DNA of 64,000 nucleotides from UBA10649 sp965278945. Lineage in GTDB: Bacteria; Actinomycetota; Actinomycetes; S36-B12. The notes beneath the pieces were generated by a model. It ran no database searches. It saw only the letters and a list, made by a program, of their open reading frames with translations, and was not told where the DNA came from. Where the stretch lies: contig OZ257128.1 in NCBI GenBank assembly GCA_965278945.1, forward strand, positions 3,348,001 to 3,412,000, written 5' to 3'. The position numbers were made by a program, and so were the translations under genes. Below are positions 7,524 through 15,378 of this stretch, piece after piece (the first letter of the stretch is position 1; every line of letters starts with the position of its first letter).

Positions 7524-9007
7524 TAGGTCACGACCTGGATCCCCAGCGGCAGGGCCGCGGCGGTGAACGCCTGCCACTGCTGTCCGTGCAGGCGACGCAA
7601 GTCCATCGACGCCTGGGTCGCGGCCGCATGCACCGTAGTCACTGCTGCCTCGAGATCATCGAGGGACGTCGCGCTGACAGTCACCATGCCGAGCAGGGAG
7701 ACTTCCCCGTGACCGTGCAGAAGTTCGCTCTCGCGATCCAGGACATCGGTCATCTCCTTGGAGTCCGTCAGTGTCTCGACACGACCGAGCTTGTCCTTCA
7801 ACCAGCTGGACTGAAGGATCTCCGAGTGCTTGGCGCGGATCGCGGCCTCGGACTGCGCACGCGTATACGGGCGGTAGAACAGCGACAGGGTGCGCTGCAC
7901 GCCGGAGGGGAAGATCACCGGCCACAGGAAGTCCGCCGCAGCCTGGCCGTTGGGCCACTCGGCGACCCACAGCACAGCATGGAACGCGCCATCGGTGCGC
8001 AGGTGCGACCACTCCTCACGGCCTCCCGTCGGTCCCGCGAACGACGGGTCGACACCAGCTCCGGGTGGGATTAGTAGCGCCGATGCTGGGTCGAAGCCGG
8101 TGCGGATCACCTCACCGATCCGACGTGCGGACAGCGGGTCGATGACCTCCATTCCGGCGGCCGGGAGCATCTTCGCCAGTAGCGCGAACTCTTGCCGCCA
8201 CACCGCGATCAGGCCGCTGATCTTGCCGCCGGCGGCCTTGATCTGCGGTCTGGCGTGGGTGCGGTCGATGGTAATAGCCAGGAAGGACTGGTGACGGTCG
8301 GCACCTCCGCGCCGGTCGCCGACCAGGTCGCGGTACGTGTCCGTCAGCGTCGCGTAGTCGGGATCACGCGTCAGGTGCTGGTCGGTGTACGTGGTCATCG
8401 CGGTTCCGTCGTCCGGGATCGACCGTTCCAGCAGCTGCACCTGGCGGATCGCCCCGGTCCGCGTCGCGGCAGCGAGGACGCGTCCCCAACCGGCGACGCG
8501 GGCGTTGCGATCAGCTGGGTCGCGCAGCAGGAACTCCGGACTGGTCACCTCCACGACCGCGGTCAGCGTTCCCTGGTGCGGGTGGTACAGGTAGCCGACA
8601 CCGTCGAACTCGTGCAGCTGGATCGACGCCGCACGCCCGGGCAGCAGGCCGACCGCCCGGTCGATGGACGGGATGGGTGCGGCGCCGAGATGAATCGGGC
8701 GCGAGGCAGTCGTGTTGCCGCGCCGCGAGCGCGCCATGTTCGAGGCGCGCGCGGCGATCCAGCGATAGCCGGGTCGGTCCTCCACCGTCGTGATCGCGAG
8801 CAGGACGCACGTGCCGGCAATCCCGACGACCAAGCCTCGCGCCAACCCGGGAATCAGGCTGGAGAACAAGGCCAGGAGCACCAGGACGCCTGCGACAGCG
8901 ATCAGGGCGATCTGCCCTGCGCGCAGGCCCATGACGATCCCCGCTCGTGGTCGGCGGGGGAACGCGGCCGTCACATCACCGATCTCGGTGCTCGGCGTCG
9001 TGGGCAT
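7523..9007 (-). CDS. SCO6880-like T4SS protein
   Basis: 494 residues. Residues ~20-70 hold two transmembrane helices (GQIALIAVAGVLVLLALF and GLVVGIAGTCVLLAI). The rest is a soluble region with LHEFDGVGYLYHPHQGTLTAVVEV and LSLFYRPYTRAQSEAAIRAKHSE, matching the SCO6880 family found next to VirB4-like ATPases in actinobacterial conjugative elements. The start is the ATG at 9007, because AAGGAG lies 6 nt upstream; an ATG 15 nt earlier (9022) overlaps that ribosome site. It is likely a membrane-anchored partner of the VirB4-like ATPase. Confidence 0.82.
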   Translation of the reverse strand: MPTTPSTEIGDVTAAFPRRPRAGIVMGLRAGQIALIAVAGVLVLLALFSSLIPGLARGLVVGIAGTCVLLAITTVEDRPGYRWIAARASNMARSRRGNTTASRPIHLGAAPIPSIDRAVGLLPGRAASIQLHEFDGVGYLYHPHQGTLTAVVEVTSPEFLLRDPADRNARVAGWGRVLAAATRTGAIRQVQLLERSIPDDGTAMTTYTDQHLTRDPDYATLTDTYRDLVGDRRGGADRHQSFLAITIDRTHARPQIKAAGGKISGLIAVWRQEFALLAKMLPAAGMEVIDPLSARRIGEVIRTGFDPASALLIPPGAGVDPSFAGPTGGREEWSHLRTDGAFHAVLWVAEWPNGQAAADFLWPVIFPSGVQRTLSLFYRPYTRAQSEAAIRAKHSEILQSSWLKDKLGRVETLTDSKEMTDVLDRESELLHGHGEVSLLGMVTVSATSLDDLEAAVTTVHAAATQASMDLRRLHGQQWQAFTAAALPLGIQVVT

Positions 9008-9037
9008 GATCGGCTCCTTCATTCGTTAGACTGGCGA

Positions 9038-10420
9038 TCAGGTGGCGGAGTGGGTGTCGATCGATGGACCGCCCGGGCTCGTCGTGGTGAGTTTCGCGGC
9101 GTTGTCGGTAACGCCATGCTTGATCCGGCGTCCGGCCTTTCTCGCGACGCCCGCTCCGACGACCACGACCGCGCCGACCCCAGCCGTCGCTGCGCCAGCA
9201 GCAACCGCTGTCCCCGCGGTGGCGGTGCCCGCCGCAGTCGATCCGGACACGGTTGCACCCATCGCAGCGCGCGCGCCGGCCGCTGGCGTCGTGCGAGTCG
9301 CGGCGCTCGCGTTCCGCGCGGCGGACGACGGCATCGGTGAAGGAACCCCACCCGGTCGCCCGTGTGGAGAAGTCGTCGTGCCCGGGCTACCGGCGGATTC
9401 CCCGGGGCCGTTCGCTCCGCTCGAGCCCGGCGTGCCGTCCGTCGATGCAGACTTGGGCGCGGTGCTTCCACGGAGCTTGGTGGCGGCGGACTTGACACCG
9501 TTGATGCCGGCGCGACCCATCTGACTGCCGTAGTAGGTGCTGCCCATTGCACGGCTCGGGCTCGTCGACGGCACGGGCGGCTTCGTCGCGGCGGTGCCCA
9601 TGAACGAGAACAGCCCGTACGCGAGCAGCGGTGCCATGAGTGCGCCGATGCCGAGGATGAGTCCGGCGCCGGCGTTGACGAAACTCTGTGTGCCGCTGGC
9701 GTGCGCGGAGTTGGCGAACAGCGACACCGCGAGGGCGAGGAGGATCGCGATGGGGACTTTGGCGAACAGAAGTGCGAACATCGCGGTCGCCCATTTGGTG
9801 AACCACACCCGGGTCGGGGCCATGACCAGGCCGGCGAACGCGAACGGCGACAGCACGTACAAGACGACGGCGCCGGCCATGCAGAACAGCAGGACGAAGA
9901 ACACCATCGACAGACCGAAAAGCAGCATCGCGGCGATGATCGGCGCCATCAGCCCCAGGCCCTCATACATGGGGTTCGATCCGGCGCCGGCGAGCAGCCG
10001 CATTGATGCCGCGAGGTCCGGTGTCGCGGAGGCGACGATCCCTTGCGCGAGGCTCGTGGAGGCGGCGGCGAGCCACGGCAGTAATACGGTGATGAACTGC
10101 GGCCCCAGGATCGCTAGTACCACCCCGGGCAAAGCTTCGAGCAGGTAGCGGTTCGACTGCGCGATCATCGCGCGGAATGCGGCGATGACCAGCAGGATCA
10201 CCGCGAGCGACGCGGAGATGCCGGTGGTGATGGCCCAGATGTTCCTTACCGCCGCCGCGGACAGGTCGACGGTGGTGATCTCGAACAGTCCGGAGTACAT
10301 CGAGGTGATCACCGTGGACAGGGAGTCCGCGAGCAGGGCCATCAGCGTGCGCAGGATCATTCCCAGTGGGTCGACCTGGTCGAACAGGGTCCCGAAGACC
10401 CCGTCCAGCAGACTGTCCAT
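9038..10420 (-). CDS. VirB6/TrbL-like polytopic channel protein
   Basis: 460 residues. The first ~275 residues contain about six transmembrane segments, for example SLAVILLVIAAF and IIAAMLLFGLSMVFFVLLFCMAGAVV, and the whole resembles VirB6/TrbL inner-membrane components. The C-terminal ~180 residues are a low-complexity Ala/Gly/Ser/Thr/Pro tail ending in a basic stretch (GRRIKHG), usual for actinobacterial TrbL-like proteins. It lies between the pilin-size gene (23 bp gap) and the SCO6880-like gene. Function as the membrane channel is inferred from topology and position. Confidence 0.78.
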   Translation of the reverse strand: MDSLLDGVFGTLFDQVDPLGMILRTLMALLADSLSTVITSMYSGLFEITTVDLSAAAVRNIWAITTGISASLAVILLVIAAFRAMIAQSNRYLLEALPGVVLAILGPQFITVLLPWLAAASTSLAQGIVASATPDLAASMRLLAGAGSNPMYEGLGLMAPIIAAMLLFGLSMVFFVLLFCMAGAVVLYVLSPFAFAGLVMAPTRVWFTKWATAMFALLFAKVPIAILLALAVSLFANSAHASGTQSFVNAGAGLILGIGALMAPLLAYGLFSFMGTAATKPPVPSTSPSRAMGSTYYGSQMGRAGINGVKSAATKLRGSTAPKSASTDGTPGSSGANGPGESAGSPGTTTSPHGRPGGVPSPMPSSAARNASAATRTTPAAGARAAMGATVSGSTAAGTATAGTAVAAGAATAGVGAVVVVGAGVARKAGRRIKHGVTDNAAKLTTTSPGGPSIDTHSAT

Positions 10421-10443
10421 GAGCGTTGCGGGTCAGCGGGCGG

Positions 10444-10716
10444 CTATGCCGCGGTCGCTGCCCAGCCTTGCACGATCGTCACCAGGCTCGGTGCGCCGAC
10501 GCAGACGATCGCGGCGAAGATGGCGGCGAACATGCCGCCCATCCACTTTGTGGCGTTCTGGGGGCTGACGCCCTTGGCGGCCATGTATCCGAACGCGCAC
10601 ACGACCAGCACGATCGTGGCCAGCGCGGTGCCGTACACCTGCACACTCGTGGCGAGTTCGCCGAGGAAGTTCTGGTACGGCATCGTCAACGCCGCGACGA
10701 CGGTAGTGGTGGGCAT
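10444..10716 (-). CDS. Small two-TM protein, VirB2/pilin-size
   Basis: 90 residues with two hydrophobic helices (ALATIVLVVCAFGYMAAKG and MFAAIFAAIVCVGAPSLV) separated by a short polar loop. This is the size and topology of VirB2/TrbC-type pilins and of the small membrane protein that heads many actinobacterial T4SS operons. It has no cleavable signal that I can defend. It is the first gene of the transfer operon; the bipartite motif at 10771-10800 lies 54 nt upstream of its ATG and probably drives the operon down to 3558. Confidence 0.7.
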   Translation of the reverse strand: MPTTTVVAALTMPYQNFLGELATSVQVYGTALATIVLVVCAFGYMAAKGVSPQNATKWMGGMFAAIFAAIVCVGAPSLVTIVQGWAATAA

Positions 10717-10770
10717 CTGGGGACCTCATCTCGCGCACGGGCAAGGCCGCGGTTCGGCCTCCACCTGTGA

Positions 10771-10800
10771 CAACGACATGCGCGGCGGCGGTGCCTCGCA
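10771..10800 (-). promoter_or_regulatory. Bipartite motif copy A, upstream of the transfer operon
   Basis: Minus strand TGCGAGGCACCG, 11 nt, GTCGTTG. It ends 54 nt before the ATG at 10716. It is one of seven copies and is read as an ECF-type promoter (GGCAC as -35, CGTTG as -10). Confidence 0.6.
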
Positions 10801-10809
10801 TACGGCGCG

Positions 10810-12522
10810 CTAGTTGGCGCGGATGACGCGTCCGAATCCGGAGAGATGGGTGTCGTCCCAGCCGCCGCCGAGGGTGCGGATGGTCAGTCCACTGGTGGGG
10901 TTGGCCGCTTCCGCGATGGTGAGCTGGTCTCGATCGACGGCGGTGATGATGGCGACGTGGTGGGCGTCGGCCCGAAACCAGAACACGAGGTCACCAGGTT
11001 GAACTGCGCTGCGGGGTATCGGGGTGGTGGCTTCGCGCTGGGTGTAGGAGTAGTCGACAAGCTGGACGCCAGCTTGTCGCCAGGCCCACGCGGTCAGGCC
11101 TGAGCAGTCGAAGTCGATAGGTCCGTTGCCCTCGGGGATGTAGCGGCCTCCCGAGCGGACGCCGGTTAGGGCGGCCGCGACGGCGATGGCCGCCTGCGCA
11201 TCAGGTGCGGGGATCGTCGCTGGGTCGACGGTCGTCGTCTCGTCGAGAGCATTGGGGTCGCATCCGACGGTGGAACCGACCGAACCGACAGACCCAGTGT
11301 CGGGTCCGGCGAGCGCGGGAGCGATCGTCTGCCATGCGGCGGCGTACCCATCCGTCGTGAGATGCACGTCGTCGCCGGCGGGGTAGATGGCGGCGGCGGA
11401 GTCGAGGTCGAGAACGTGTAGCCGCGTGTCGCTCGCGGCGAGCTCCTTCAGCTCAGGATTCACCGTCGCGGCGGTGCCGCCCCACACCTTCGGCCACCAC
11501 ACCTGGGTGGACGCCGGGATGGCGTCGAGGATGGTGCGAGCATCGTCGGCGAAGTGCCCGATGGGTCCGTTCGTCCCCAGAGAGAGGAGGACGCGGTGCG
11601 GGGCGTCGCGGAGCCTGGCCATCCATGCGGGATCGGCAAGCAGGTCCGTAGTGGAGGCGCCGACGCGAGTGCTGGACTCGGTGGTGCCGCCGAATCCCCG
11701 AGCCGGCGCAGCGGTTGCGTAGCCCTGGGCAAGGGAGTCCCCGACGATGAGGAGTCCATCGCGCGGCAGGTCACCGACCGGATACCCAGCATCGTCCACG
11801 GGAATCGTCGAATTGTGCTGTGCGACGGCGAGCAGGTGCTGGTAGGTCGACGACTCTCGGCCGGTGAGGGCGTTGCGGTAGTTGGTGTCCGCCGGGTCGA
11901 AACGTTGGACCGAACGTGCAGCGGCGATGAGCTCGTCGATGCTCGCGGTTTCCGGTTGTGCTCCCCACGTTCGCCACGGGTCACCGTTCGCGGTGAGCGT
12001 GGTCTTGGCGGCGTCAGAGAACATCGCTGTCGCGGTCGCGATGTCCATGCGCCGGTCGTGGGTCGCCCACCCGTCCGGTCCCCACGCGGTCGCTGGCCCG
12101 AACCAGTCCGCAGCACTGTGCCCAGCGGGTGGGCGTTGGCCGGACCAGGGTCCCCACCAGCGCTTCGTCGGGTCGGGGCGTAGGTCGGTGCCGGCGTATC
12201 CCTCGAATTGCTGGAAGACCCCGCGGCTGGTCCCTGTCCCCGCGGTCGTGTTCGTGATGCGGGTCTCGGCCCAGGCGACGGCGATCGCGAGTTGGACGCC
12301 GCGCTCTCCCCAGCCTTCTGCCCGCATGACTCGGGCAACGGTGGAAGCGACGGCGGACTGGTCGCTCGTTCCCGGGAAGGCGCCGACGATTGGCGCGCAG
12401 GTTGTAGCGGCGGTGGCCGCGGTGATCGCGCCCGCGAGGACGCCGACCGCGCCGAGGCATCCGGCTGGCAGGAGCACGACCATGACGACGCATCCGGCAA
12501 AGGCACCGACCAGCTTGTTCAC
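10810..12522 (-). CDS. Cell-wall enzyme: lysozyme-like + SGNH hydrolase + NlpC/P60
   Basis: 570 residues with an N-terminal signal/anchor (1-40). Residues ~50-235 look like a lysozyme/transglycosylase-type domain (LAIAVAWAETRIT, SRGVFQQF). Residues ~257-405 form an SGNH/GDSL hydrolase: GDSLAQGYA (Ser263), GTNG (316-319) and DDVHLTTDGY supplying Asp and His (His387). Residues ~440-570 are NlpC/P60: FDCSGLTAWAW (Cys473) and DAHHVAIIT (His521 or 522). T4SS lysins usually combine transglycosylase and NlpC/P60; the inserted SGNH domain could remove O-acetyl groups from peptidoglycan. GTG start at 12522. Motif copy B lies 38 nt upstream, so this gene is its own unit feeding into the transfer operon. 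Confidence 0.85.
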   Translation of the reverse strand: MNKLVGAFAGCVVMVVLLPAGCLGAVGVLAGAITAATAATTCAPIVGAFPGTSDQSAVASTVARVMRAEGWGERGVQLAIAVAWAETRITNTTAGTGTSRGVFQQFEGYAGTDLRPDPTKRWWGPWSGQRPPAGHSAADWFGPATAWGPDGWATHDRRMDIATATAMFSDAAKTTLTANGDPWRTWGAQPETASIDELIAAARSVQRFDPADTNYRNALTGRESSTYQHLLAVAQHNSTIPVDDAGYPVGDLPRDGLLIVGDSLAQGYATAAPARGFGGTTESSTRVGASTTDLLADPAWMARLRDAPHRVLLSLGTNGPIGHFADDARTILDAIPASTQVWWPKVWGGTAATVNPELKELAASDTRLHVLDLDSAAAIYPAGDDVHLTTDGYAAAWQTIAPALAGPDTGSVGSVGSTVGCDPNALDETTTVDPATIPAPDAQAAIAVAAALTGVRSGGRYIPEGNGPIDFDCSGLTAWAWRQAGVQLVDYSYTQREATTPIPRSAVQPGDLVFWFRADAHHVAIITAVDRDQLTIAEAANPTSGLTIRTLGGGWDDTHLSGFGRVIRAN

Positions 12523-12560
12523 GTTCTGTCCCGACCTCGCGTCGACGGCTTCACTGGGAT

Positions 12561-12590
12561 CAACGACATCGCCGACGTCGGTACCTCGCG
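12561..12590 (-). promoter_or_regulatory. Bipartite motif copy B, upstream of the cell-wall enzyme
   Basis: Minus strand CGCGAGGTACCG, 11 nt, GTCGTTG, ending 38 nt before the GTG at 12522. One mismatch to the consensus in the first half. Confidence 0.6.
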
Positions 12591-12603
12591 TTCGGCGATT
12601 TGT

Positions 12604-13374
12604 TCACGCCAGGGTCAGTGATGGTCGCGGCGTCCGCTCGGGACGCATCCGCACCGTCGGCATCGCGGTGAGACGGCTCGCCGCGACTGAGGCCTGTCCC
12701 ATCGCCGACATCGCTGCGCTCAGGTAAGCGATTCGGTTCTGCGCGAGATCCAGCCGTGGAGGGTGCTCGTCCATGCGCCTGATCCACCCCGGCACGCGAG
12801 CCATGGGCGACGGACTGAGAATCCGAGGGCGCAGGTCAGGGTCGGACGAGTGCACGAACGGCTCGGTGCCCTGGTGCGGCCGCATCGCCCGCCGAGCGTG
12901 CAAGGTCGCGCGCTCGACGACCGTCGCACGGGTCGGTGTGACGTCTGCGTCGAGTAGCTCGCGGATGCAGGTCGCGACCTGGAACTGCTCGACGGTCCAC
13001 CACGATTCCAGTCCACATGCGACAAGGCGACGGGCGGCATCGGCATCGGTGCATCGGAGGCGTTCGAGCATCGCCGTCGAGCCAGCCTCGCTTGTGCCGT
13101 TCTGCTGAGCCGCGCGTGAATTGGTGATGTGGGTGAACGCTGTGGGCACGGCGTCGGCGATGGGGTCGCACAGTGTTTGGTACAGCAGAGCGTCAGCTTC
13201 GAGAATGACGTCAGCATGCGGATACGTCGCGAGGTCGGTTGTTGCGGAGATCAGGGCGTCGACGAGCCGGGCGATGAAGGCGGGGTCGTTGTCGGCGTAG
13301 ATCGCGGCGGCGATTACCGCTGACCCGTGGGCCTTGAGGGCGGCGAGGACGACGTCGACGGTGGGCTCGCGCAT
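12604..13374 (-). CDS. Unknown element protein
   Basis: 256 residues, mostly helical, soluble, Ala/Arg rich. The segment CGLESWWTVEQFQVATCIRELLDADVTPTRATVVERA loosely recalls the N-terminal domain of DnaB-type helicases, but no other part supports that, so I leave the function open. It lies alone between two bipartite motifs: copy C is 43 nt upstream of its ATG and copy B follows its stop. That makes it a separately expressed member of the element regulon. Confidence 0.6.
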   Translation of the reverse strand: MREPTVDVVLAALKAHGSAVIAAAIYADNDPAFIARLVDALISATTDLATYPHADVILEADALLYQTLCDPIADAVPTAFTHITNSRAAQQNGTSEAGSTAMLERLRCTDADAARRLVACGLESWWTVEQFQVATCIRELLDADVTPTRATVVERATLHARRAMRPHQGTEPFVHSSDPDLRPRILSPSPMARVPGWIRRMDEHPPRLDLAQNRIAYLSAAMSAMGQASVAASRLTAMPTVRMRPERTPRPSLTLA

Positions 13375-13417
13375 CTTTCCTCCCCGGGGCGGGCCGCGGG
13401 CACGGTCCTCACCGGGT

Positions 13418-13446
13418 CAACGACGCGAGCACCCCGGTGCCGCGCA
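13418..13446 (-). promoter_or_regulatory. Bipartite motif copy C, upstream of the unknown gene at 13374
   Basis: Minus strand TGCGCGGCACCG, 10 nt, GTCGTTG, ending 43 nt before the ATG at 13374. A second partial GCGAGGC element lies about 10 nt further upstream. Confidence 0.5.
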
Positions 13447-13461
13447 TCCGTGGCCTCGCGT

Positions 13462-14307
13462 TCAGCCGGCGATCCGGCACGCGTCCGGGCCAGCCTCGGT
13501 AACTGGGTGGCCGTCGCGGTGTAGGTCGTGGCGGGGGTCGCGGGGTCGGACCGATGCTCGGATGATGTCGGGGTCGGTGAGAAGCCACGGTTCCCAGCGC
13601 ATCTTGCGGGCGATCTCGACCATGCGTCGTTCCTGTCGCGGTGGTGGGGTCACGCCGGTGCGGCGCCAGTGCGCGATGTTCGCCGGGGTGGTGGTAAGCA
13701 GCGTGACGACCTCCGTCGACCAGCCCCATTCCAAGGCGACCTCAGTGAGGGCGGGCCAGGCTGCTGGTCCGGTGAGGTCCAGGCGCTGCAGGTCCATCGG
13801 TGAGGGGCAGCCCGGGCAGCGCACTGGGATCCCGAAGCAGCGGGCGATCTGCTCGAGCGCGGCCTCGATGCCGGGGTGGATGGAGCGCCCGGCACGCTGG
13901 CGGGGGATCGCCAGGGTCTGCAGGTGCGCCGGTGTCCAGCCGAGGTCCTCCAGGAGGTCGAAGATCCCGTGCGTGGGCGAGGCGGGGGGCGTGTAGACGT
14001 CCAGGGACGTGAGGTCTCCGTCGTCGGTCAGGTGCAGGACCCGCTTGTCGCGTCGGGTGTGCTTGAGGGCGTCGCGGGCGGCGTTCTTCGCCGCGGCCGT
14101 GAGCAGGGCGCACGGGTTCGGGTGCCCGGCCAGCGCACGGGCCAGGGATTCGCCCGGTCGCAGCCATGCGGTCAGCGCCAGGACGACGTCGCCGGCGATG
14201 TCCGGGTCGGTGGTGACCTCGTCGGCCAGCGCGATGAGCGCGTATGCCGCGGCGGAGGTGGTCATGGCGGGGTCGTGCACGAGGGGGGCCAGTGCGGTGT
14301 CGTCCAT
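13462..14307 (-). CDS. Divergent ECF-sigma-like protein (candidate regulator of the element)
   Basis: 281 residues. Residues ~15-90 follow the layout of sigma-70 region 2: DPDIAGDVVLALTAW matches the usual DPD.AEDVVQETFL..W, and PCALLTAAAKNAARDALKHTRRD matches PWLLTIARNLARDRLRRRRR. A second helical part (AWPALTEVALEWGWSTEVVTL, then TPANIAHWRR) could be a DNA-binding module, although a canonical region 4 is not clear. If it is a sigma factor it could recognise the seven GGCAC/CGTTG motifs of this element; this is inference. ATG 14307 is chosen because upstream residues are unlike coding sequence. Repeated CTGTCAG elements lie upstream. Confidence 0.5.
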   Translation of the reverse strand: MDDTALAPLVHDPAMTTSAAAYALIALADEVTTDPDIAGDVVLALTAWLRPGESLARALAGHPNPCALLTAAAKNAARDALKHTRRDKRVLHLTDDGDLTSLDVYTPPASPTHGIFDLLEDLGWTPAHLQTLAIPRQRAGRSIHPGIEAALEQIARCFGIPVRCPGCPSPMDLQRLDLTGPAAWPALTEVALEWGWSTEVVTLLTTTPANIAHWRRTGVTPPPRQERRMVEIARKMRWEPWLLTDPDIIRASVRPRDPRHDLHRDGHPVTEAGPDACRIAG

Positions 14308-14350
14308 GGAAGGTCCCGGGGTCAGGCGGCCGGTGGGGCCGCTCGGCAAT

Positions 14351-14404
14351 CTGTCAGTGGTCGGTATTCCCTTGCTGTGACGAGTGTAAACCACAAACTG
14401 TCAG
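14351..14404. promoter_or_regulatory. Two CTGTCAG repeats upstream of the sigma-like gene
   Basis: CTGTCAG occurs at 14351-14357 and again at 14398-14404 in an AT-richer stretch between the pentapeptide gene and the sigma-like gene. The minus strand also contains TACACT as a possible -10. The repeats could be operator half-sites; no other feature occupies this 155-bp gap. Confidence 0.3.
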
Positions 14405-14462
14405 ATTGTTCCCAGTGATTTCTGACGCATCGCGCACGCAGGCGCGGCCGGGCGGTCATGGC

Positions 14463-15221
14463 TCACGCCCACGACAGCGGCGGCGGGGTGCGCGTTGTCC
14501 GCGGTGCCGAGAGCGGGCGCCCGTTCTCCAGGCTCCGGTCCACCAGGGGCTGGATGTCGGCGGCGTACGCGTCGACGCCGAGGTCGTCGGCGATCTGCTC
14601 CAGCACCTGCCCGGTCGAGTAGTGGGCCGCGCCACGGGCATGGAACACCGACACCGCTGCACCCGTCGCGCCGTCGAACCGGGTACCGGTCAGGTCGCAG
14701 CCCGCCAGGTTCGCACCGGTGACATCCGTAGCCGTCAGGTCGGCGCGCGTGAGGTCAGATCGGGAGAGGTCCGCCACACGCAGCGTCGCCCCAGTCAGGA
14801 CGGCGTCGGTCAGGCGGGCGCCTTCGGCGCGGACCGAGTCCGCACGCGCCCCAGTCAGGTCCGCACCGCTGAGGTCTGCCCCGGTGAGGTCCGCGCCGGT
14901 GAGGTCGATCGACACGAGCCTCGCGCGGGTGAGGTCGGTGCGCGACAGGTCGGCGAACAGCGCGGTCGCCCGCGACAGGTCGGCCTCGGGCATGACCGAG
15001 CCCGCGAGGATCGCCGCGTCCAGGCACGCACCCGCGATCCGTGCCCCGGTGAGGTTCGCGCCGAGGAAGCTCGCGCCCGTCAGGTTCGCCCCGACGAACG
15101 ACGCGCCGGTCAGGTCGGCTCGGTCGAACACCGCGTCAGCGAGGTCCCGTCCGTCGAACACCGCACCAGCCAGCACCTGACCACGGAAGTCCGCGGGGGA
15201 CCCAGCGGCACCGCCGGTCAT
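14463..15221 (-). CDS. Pentapeptide-repeat protein
   Basis: 252 residues. Residues ~10-190 consist of about 30 pentapeptide repeats of the A(D/N)LXX type (ADLTGASFVGANLTGASFLG and so on), which fold as a right-handed quadrilateral beta-helix. The C-terminal ~60 residues form a separate helical part (YSTGQVLEQIADDLGVDAYAADIQPLVD). Some pentapeptide proteins mimic DNA and protect gyrase, but nothing here identifies the target. I place the start at ATG 15221, giving a leader of 81 nt after motif D. An in-frame ATG at 15296 would begin almost exactly at the predicted transcription start, so a leaderless longer form is possible. Confidence 0.8.
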   Translation of the reverse strand: MTGGAAGSPADFRGQVLAGAVFDGRDLADAVFDRADLTGASFVGANLTGASFLGANLTGARIAGACLDAAILAGSVMPEADLSRATALFADLSRTDLTRARLVSIDLTGADLTGADLSGADLTGARADSVRAEGARLTDAVLTGATLRVADLSRSDLTRADLTATDVTGANLAGCDLTGTRFDGATGAAVSVFHARGAAHYSTGQVLEQIADDLGVDAYAADIQPLVDRSLENGRPLSAPRTTRTPPPLSWA

Positions 15222-15302
15222 CGGGTGACCCGGTGTGGTCGTGGCGCGTGGTGCACGGATGACTCCTCGACGATCGTGGTGCGTGGGTCCTGTCATGGAG
15301 GA

Positions 15303-15332
15303 CAACGACGTTCGACCCCGTGGTGCCTCGCA
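15303..15332 (-). promoter_or_regulatory. Bipartite motif copy D, upstream of the pentapeptide gene
   Basis: Minus strand TGCGAGGCACCA, 11 nt, GTCGTTG. It ends 81 nt before ATG 15221 and 6 nt before the alternative ATG 15296. Confidence 0.6.
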
Positions 15333-15378
15333 ACGCACGCCTCTGGGACGCGACGGCTTCGGGTCTGACGTCCGGATG

